Assembly (NCBI GenBank): GCA_001598975.1
Contig: BBXU01000675.1
Span: 1 to 13,697 of the forward strand
Origin: Parachlorella kessleri
Lineage: Eukaryota; Chlorophyta; Trebouxiophyceae; Chlorellales; Chlorellaceae
Direction: 5' to 3'
Length of the DNA stretch: 13,697 bases
This document shows positions 8,209-13,697 of the stretch, piece by piece (the stretch's first letter is position 1; every line of letters starts with the position of its first letter). The notes under the pieces were generated by a model. It saw nothing but the letters and a program-made list of their open reading frames with translations, made no database searches and was not told the DNA's origin. The translations under genes and the position numbers were made by a program.

Positions 8209-11200
8209 CTGCAAGGCAGGGAGGGACCACATAGCAGATGTCACCACCGCACCACCCCTGTGCAGCAGCTCGTCTTCACTACAGCCTCTCATCATTTCAC
8301 CCACATAGCCCGCCCGATGGTGCGCTCTACCACTCTCGGGCAGGCACAGTAGGAAATTAAGCAACTGCAGCAAAAGGGAGAGCATTGCCTGTCGACTGCA
8401 CACACGCAACCACTGTCAGCACAGGGTCACCTGGGGCGTTATCTGGGGGCGTGGCAGCAGCGCGACGCTGCTGGCAGCAGCGGCTGGCGCTGCCCCAGCA
8501 CCCCCTCCCAGCAAGTCTGCAAGCCCGCCAAGCTGCCCTGCGCCCCCTGCTGCCGCGGGCGGCACAGTTGGGGCGGCAGGTGCTGCTGTGGTGCTGCTGC
8601 CGCCGCCACCCATGAGGTCCCCCAGCAGGTCCAGCGGGGAAGGGGAGGGTGCCGCAATACCGCCTGCTGCTGCTGCCGGCGGTGGCGCTGCACCTGCGGG
8701 TGGAGACGGAGGATGCGGCGGGTCAGCAGCCTGGGTTATAGGGTGACTGTGTTTCTGTGGTATTTGCACTGGCATCTTAACAGCCGAGAGTAGGCAACCC
8801 GACACAACCCGATCACTGGCCATGCCAACCTAGGCTGCCGCCCTCTTGCGAAGGGCGCATGGGAGTGCAAGGCACCAGCCGAGCCTCACCTGCCGATAGA
8901 CCAGCCAGCCCGGCATCCAGCGACAGCAGGTCCCCCGCTGCTCCCCCTCCTCCAACCCCCGGCGGGAGCGCTGCTGCTGCCGCTGCTGCTGCTGGGGCGA
9001 GTGGCTCTGGAGAGGGTCCGTTGGACTCTAGGTCGAGCAGGCCGGTGGTCTGGCTGGCAGCGGGCCCAGCGGCCTCAGCCTCCAGCTTGGCTGAGGGCGG
9101 CTCCAGCTCTATGGAGTCGTTGTCATATCGTTCTGCAACACAGAGGAAGGCCCGCCGGCCGAATGCACGCTTTTCGGTAGGGTCCGCCGGCGGAATGCAA
9201 TGCCCACTGGCCAGGTTGCCAGGACTCCCTTGAGAAGCACCAACTTGGAAGTAGGTAGGTTGACGAGAGCTCAACCGCTGTCTGAGACTGCACCATTGCT
9301 TTTGCGTTCAATGCCCAACTAGCACAAGGACTACATGCCTATCCGTACCGAGATAGGAGCCCAGCATATGCCGACTAAGCTGCTTCGTACCGTACATGGT
9401 GACCCATCACACAACAAGCTATGCAGGATGCTCAGCGCCAGGGTGGCATCCTCTGAACTAGGGGCCATGGATGGCCTCTCACCTGCTGCTGCTTCGGCGT
9501 CTATGAAGGTAGAGGCGGGCGCGCGATGCACCACCGAGAGGGTGTTGAGCTCATCAAAGATACGATCCTGCAGGTGCAGCAGCATACAGAATTTTGTGAT
9601 AGGCACAGCAGGCTGCAGCACACGGTGCGATGATTTCTGCAAAACCACTGAACTGGTGCCCCAAGCCGCTTGTACAGGGCTGTATGTCCCCGACAGGCAG
9701 CCATGCAGGGCTGAACAGATGCGGCCTGGATGGCACACCTGCGTCTCAGCTGACAGTGTATCTGCAAACTGCGTCATAGGCGGCCTGGGGGCGCTAACCA
9801 CGGCTGCAGCCTCACTTGGGCTGTGTTGCAACAGCCTGCAGCCGTGCAGTGCAGCAAACCAGCAAGTTAGCCCTGGGCCAAGCCTTGACATAGATCCAAG
9901 TCCATGCTGCGGATCGCTGGAGGCACTCGCCCTTGCCTTCATCAGGCAGGTGCAGGGGTGCTGGCGCAGGCCCTCGGGAAGCTTACCAACAAATCACACA
10001 TCCCGGACCCGCACACCTGGTGACCTCCGCACGGCCAACACACCCTTTCCCTGCGCCGGACCTTCTACCCCCCAAGCGCTGGCGTGACCACACACCTCTG
10101 CTGAGGCCGGCCGCAACCCTCCATAAAACCACCACTGCCCCTTGCACCACCCCCGCAAGCATGTCAACTCCTCACAGCAGCTCATTGCAAACCCAGTCCA
10201 CCACTTTCAACAGCAATCAGTACCTGTAGTACATCAGCGCCCTGTCATGCACGTCCTGGTTCCCATCCGCTGCGCCCGCTGCCAGCGCTGCACCCAGCGC
10301 AGCACGGCACTCTGGCGGCCGCTTGAAGAACAGCTTGGCCGCGGCTGTGAGCAGCGCTAGCTTCACCTCTGGCTCCTCCGAGGTGAAGCCGTCGGCCAGG
10401 TTCTCAAGCACGTAGGGGGATTCCTGCACCTGCTGACCGTACTCCCCAATAATCCACACATAGGCCGCCCGCGCGGCTGGCTCTGTGATGCCCTGCAGAG
10501 CCAGGGATAGACAAATAGCCCTTAAGAAGTGTTGCACCTCTGGATGACAGAGCGGGGCGCCAAGGCTGCTCACACGGCAGCACTCATGCAGGAGAGGCTG
10601 CAGAGGGTGCCACAACGTCCTCAGCTAGCGCCCAGTTCCTCCCTCTCTCCCTCCTTGAGTGTCTGCATCCCCACACCCCCCACCAGTGTTGGCCTGCAAC
10701 ATGCTCTCCGTCCACGGGCTGTGTGTGGGCCAGGGCCGCGCCTCCCCACCTCCGCGTTAAGGGCCGCCACTGAGTCGACGCACGCGTCAGCGGCATCCGG
10801 GTAGCGGCGCAGCACGTTCGTCATCTGTATCAGCGTCTCTGCTGTCACGTAGTCCTTCTCGTAGCCCAGGAACAACAGCAGCCTGTCCAGGATGCCCTCC
10901 ACATCTGGCACCTGCACACAGTGGCAGAGATCTCCTGTGGCTCACATGGCTCAGAAGTGTCAACCGTCGCACTTACTGGCTCAAACCGCAAGTGTGAAAC
11001 GTCAGACTTCCTGTGTCACAGCTGAGATGGCAGCCCTTGAAACTTGCTGTGTGAGACTCACATGTTGGATGGCGAGTGCCTCCTTACCGCCTGGGGGCGG
11101 GCGGCAGGCACCTTCTCTCTCTCTCTCTCTCTCTCTCACAAGGCCCTTCCCTTCCCTTTGCAGGCACGCAGGCAGCCTGGAAGGACAGCACAAGAGGTAA

Positions 11201-13697
11201 AGTGAAGGCAGCCATTCCCAAACACTAGCTGCCCACGTGGCCCCACCTTCAGCGCGATCTGGCCCACCGCCCGGATGGCATCGCGAGCCAAGTCCTCGTC
11301 AACGTCCTTGACGTACTGCATCCACCCAACAACCCATGTCAGCTCTGATGCTCCATCGTCGCATCCGTTGTTGTAAGCTTGCCCAGCGCTCTCATGTGCC
11401 ACAATCTCAAGCTCCTGGGCAAGTCACTTGATCCTCACACTGTTTGTAACGCAAGCAGTCTGTCCCTCCCTTCCAGGGCCACCAAGGGTGCCTGCCGCCC
11501 ACACTCCACACCGCACACCTGTGTCATCTCCTCCGCTATCTCGTAGGCGTTGGTGGCGTCCGCGATGGCTATGAGCACCTCTATCTTCAGCTGCTTCAGG
11601 TAGCTGGGGTCCTCGTAGCGGCAGAAGAAGTCCGGGTACAGCTGCGGGTAGGCACAGGGCAGGGCTCAGCATTTACCACAAAAGCCCCATGCCAAGCTCA
11701 TTCTCATTACAGTGACTGTAGTAAGCCGACATGCTTGGCACCCACACCTCCCAGGCCTGTTGGCGTCCTTGCTGCCTAGAGAGGCCGGCAAGCACCCTGA
11801 ATAACCTCTGGGCCCCCCGATTATGCTGGATTTGGTGTAGCCGGGCCAAGGCTCCAGCTCTATCGATCCCTACTAGCAAATCCCTCCTAGACGATCAATC
11901 AATCTGTCTGAACAGGTCCTCCCAGGCAATAAAGGTTGCCCCACGGCAGGGCCCGGGCCCCCCAGCCGCACTGGCCTCCTGGGACAACATGACAGGGTAC
12001 CTGCGTACCCGGGAGAATACGCTGTCAAGATATCGCACGCACCTGGGGGACCGACAGGGTGCAGCGCACCTGGGAAGAACATGGCGACAAGGCAGCACGC
12101 ACCTGGGAGAACATGACTGGGTACCGCTGCGCCAGCACCAGGAAGTTGCTGAGCACCGCGTACACCACCTCCGCCTCCCTGCCCAGCACCAGCGTCTGGA
12201 TGGGGTCCTTCAGCGTCTCCAGCACCTACGCAACCAGCATCTGGCGGCAGGGATGCTTAGCGGCCAACAACGGCAGGGCCAACAGACGGTGGAGCACCAG
12301 TGCATAGTTGCCCAGCAAACCCACAATGACACAGGCTTGCGGCGCAGGCATTGTCCTGCAGGCTGCTGACGGTGCGTATACCCGGCCGCACACCAGCACT
12401 TGGCGTACTGCACCACCAGCTGCTTGCACAGCCGCCCATCATGTGTGTGAACACCCTGTGGCGTTGCACCAGTCCAGGCTATCCCCACCAGCAGCAGCAG
12501 AAGCAGGGCTGGGCCCACCCACCCACCCACCCACCTGCTGGTGCTGCTGCGGGAAGTTGAGCGTGTAGTGCAGGAACAGCTTGGCTGTGGCCATCACCAC
12601 AGCGCTGTTGGTGCTGTTCAGACCAAAGTCCAGCACCTGCACAGCTTCCGTGGGCGGACCACTCAGGGGACTGTCGAGCGGCTCGAAGCAATGACACATT
12701 TGGAACCATGGCGCCCGCGCAGGACGACCCGCATTGCGGACCCACATGTTTGAATACCCAGCAACGTGCTTCCAAGCGGCCAGGGGATACACTGAACACA
12801 ACGCCTGTGAGAAGCATACGCCCCGCCACAACGTAAAGCTACCATCTCCCAGCCCGCCACATCACTCACAGCACAGGCCCCCATCCAAACTCACCCCGCC
12901 TTCAAGCGGCACCATCCACACCTGGGCGGGCGCACAGACTTACAATAATAATGCAATAATGGTGATTACAAATAATGACCAGCCCTACCTCCAGCATGTC
13001 AAAGCGCTCCGCCTCGGTGGCGGGCGCGTAGCGCGTGACGATGTCCAGCACCAGGCACTGTGCCCAGTCGCTGAAGCTGCGGATGTGGTTCAGCAGGTGC
13101 ACCACCAGCGCACGGCTGATCAGACCATCCAGCAGGCCCACCTGCAACATACAGGCAAGCACGTGGCGGGGTCGTAGCAGCTGTAGGAGCGGCTGGGAAC
13201 GGAGTCCTATGAGCCAAGACCAGCCGCTAGACGCTGGAAGTGGCGGGTCTCCTGGCTGGTCTGTGCACGGAGCTGTCTTGGGGTCTCTTTTGGGAGCAGA
13301 TGGACTGGTAAGGGCCCAGAGACACCTCGTCCACAAGGAACGCATGGGCTGGACACCTTCAAGTGCTCATCTCGTCCACAAAACGTCATCCCACGCGCAT
13401 CTGCCTGTCAAATGCCCCATCGGAAGGACAAGCCGCCCAGTTCGGATCAAGCTCTACCACCTAACATTGCGATACACCACTGGTACCCCAGGCTGCCCAG
13501 GCATAAGGAGTCCTACAGGTCCGTAAGGTCCCTGGCTTTGCACACCAGCCGTTTTTATAGCTGCTGCCAGTACCTGCCAGTACCTTCTTTCTACTCCCGC
13601 AGAACAGTCCGAAGAAGGGCATACCTGATCCAAGGCATACAGGCAGTTGGTCACGACTTGGGGGTCCTCATCATGGGTCAGCAGCGTTTCAATGCGT
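7219..13697 (-). CDS. AP4B1: AP-4 complex subunit beta (beta-adaptin), 5' end missing
   Basis: Large beta subunit of the AP-4 coat adaptor, which sorts cargo at the trans-Golgi network. Fifteen exons are visible: 13697-13625, 13141-12989, 12636-12535, 12225-12103, 11641-11519, 11315-11247, 10911-10750, 10492-10224, 9835-9739, 9567-9483, 9132-8890, 8693-8431, 8208-8107, 7824-7696 and 7329-7219. All fourteen introns are GT-AG and in phase, giving 700 residues and a TAG. Stretches typical of plant AP-4 beta include YEKDYVTAETL, SPYVLENL, DVHDRALMYYRLLQ, FADTLSAETQDRIFDELN and the ear motif PYRFLFHAQ. AP-1/2 beta would instead read more like RGYIYWRLL at the trunk end. Plant AP-4 beta has about 840 residues, so roughly 130 are missing at the right edge. 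The family call is firm; AP-4 over AP-1/2 is strongly favoured. Confidence 0.95.
8431..9132 (-). other. AP-4 beta hinge, Gly/Ala/Pro-rich
   Basis: The two exons 9132-8890 and 8693-8431 encode about 170 low-complexity residues linking trunk and ear (visible residues 419-587). An acidic start (YDNDSIELE) is followed by a run of eight Ala at 466-473, Gly/Ala/Pro blocks, and several Leu-Leu motifs: LLDLE (450-454), LLSLD (487-491), DLLGDL and ADLLGG. The GC-rich trinucleotide repeats behind the Ala runs are probably length-variable. The Leu-based motifs are islands in otherwise featureless sequence. Confidence 0.85.
11114..11138. repeat. (CT)n microsatellite in an AP-4 beta intron
   Basis: About twelve CT units, (GA)n on the gene strand, inside the 335-bp intron 11246-10912. 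It is not close to either splice site. Confidence 0.9.
11979..12131 (-). repeat. Degenerate repeat copying an AP-4 beta exon end and its 5' splice site
   Basis: On the gene strand the exon end (GGTACCCAGTCATGTTCTCC then CAG at 12103) is echoed downstream. Partial copies end in CAG|GTGCG at 12070 and 12043. A longer copy at about 12005-11979 reads GTACCCTGTCATGTTGTCC then CAG and differs from the exon at very few positions. Spacings of the CAG ends are 33, 27 and 64 bp. The copies lie in the intron 12102-11642 and decay in similarity. Confidence 0.8.
12514..12534 (-). repeat. (GGGT)n tract at an AP-4 beta 5' splice site
   Basis: On the gene strand the intron opens GT then runs through five GGG blocks separated by single T residues (12532-12530, 12528-12526, 12524-12522, 12520-12518, 12516-12514). 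The exon ends in CAG at 12535. The tract is both a tetranucleotide microsatellite and a textbook G-quadruplex motif on the RNA-like strand. Confidence 0.9.

Larger units (their letters stand above)
9483..13697 (-). other. AP-4 beta trunk (adaptin N-terminal helical repeat region)
   Basis: Visible residues 1-418, from ten exons, form the adaptin solenoid of paired helices that contacts the other AP-4 subunits. Landmarks in order are QVVTNCLYAL, FSDWAQCLVLDIVTRY, NSAVVMATAKLFLHYTL, RYEDPSYLKQLKIEVL, DEDLARDAIRAVGQIALK, YVWIIGEYGQQV, KLALLTAAAKLFFKRPPE and DRIFDELNTLSVVH. No frameshift or internal stop is seen. The trunk is much more conserved than the hinge that follows. Confidence 0.9.

Noticed and set aside
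8694..8741. Acceptor at the earlier CAG near 8731 for the second hinge exon
   Set aside because: It shifts frame and hits a stop at once, while CAG at 8696-8694 keeps phase with the donor at 8889.
8970..8999. CTG/CCG trinucleotide run as a standalone repeat locus
   Set aside because: It is coding sequence for the alanine run in the AP-4 beta hinge and is described there.
9335..10087. A 250-codon open frame on the plus strand
   Set aside because: It lies opposite two AP-4 beta exons and three introns, has no recognisable domain, and GC-rich DNA gives long chance frames.
11731..12369. A 212-codon plus-strand open frame
   Set aside because: It runs antisense to an AP-4 beta exon and its repeated intron; the composition is Arg/His/Gln-rich and has no family resemblance.
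7219..13697. Assignment as AP-1/2 beta-adaptin because of the clathrin-box-like motifs
   Set aside because: Trunk-end and ear sequences match AP-4 beta, and the N-terminal ear subdomain of AP-1/2 beta is missing.

Overview
The window looks like nuclear DNA from a green alga, probably a chlorophyte. GC content is moderately high. All three genes are split into many short exons by roughly 110-600 bp GT-AG introns. CA, CT, CTG and CCCA microsatellites are scattered through it, and the proteins are plant/algal in type. All three genes lie head to tail on the minus strand, so the window reads right to left. I found no plus-strand gene, RNA gene, transposon or CRISPR array that I can support.

Positions 13697-7219 hold most of a beta-adaptin of the AP-4 type. 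There are fifteen visible exons giving 700 residues; the N-terminus lies beyond the right edge. The trunk, a Gly/Ala/Pro hinge and the beta-type C-terminal ear are all present. Positions 7218-6628 are intergenic or 3' UTR.

Positions 6627-2144 hold a 12-helix major facilitator transporter resembling the PHT1/PHO84 phosphate:H+ symporters. Eleven exons are firm and give 547 residues ending at a stop. The first coding exon is only a prediction, at 6627-6471. Positions 2143-1313 contain the transporter 3' region and the upstream region of the next gene.

Positions 1312-1 hold the first three coding exons of PWP2 (UTP1), a WD40 subunit of the U3 snoRNP/UtpB complex. The gene runs off the left edge.

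The genes do unrelated housekeeping jobs (vesicle sorting, solute uptake, ribosome biogenesis) and do not form a system. Exon borders were found by eye from protein-family similarity plus GT-AG sites, and codon phases agree at every junction used. The most interesting features are in AP-4 beta: two clathrin-box-like motifs in the hinge, a strong G-quadruplex motif at one 5' splice site, and a degenerate repeat that copies an exon end and creates in-frame spare donors. The transporter also has two perfect palindromes in its introns. I see no convincing undescribed multi-gene system.
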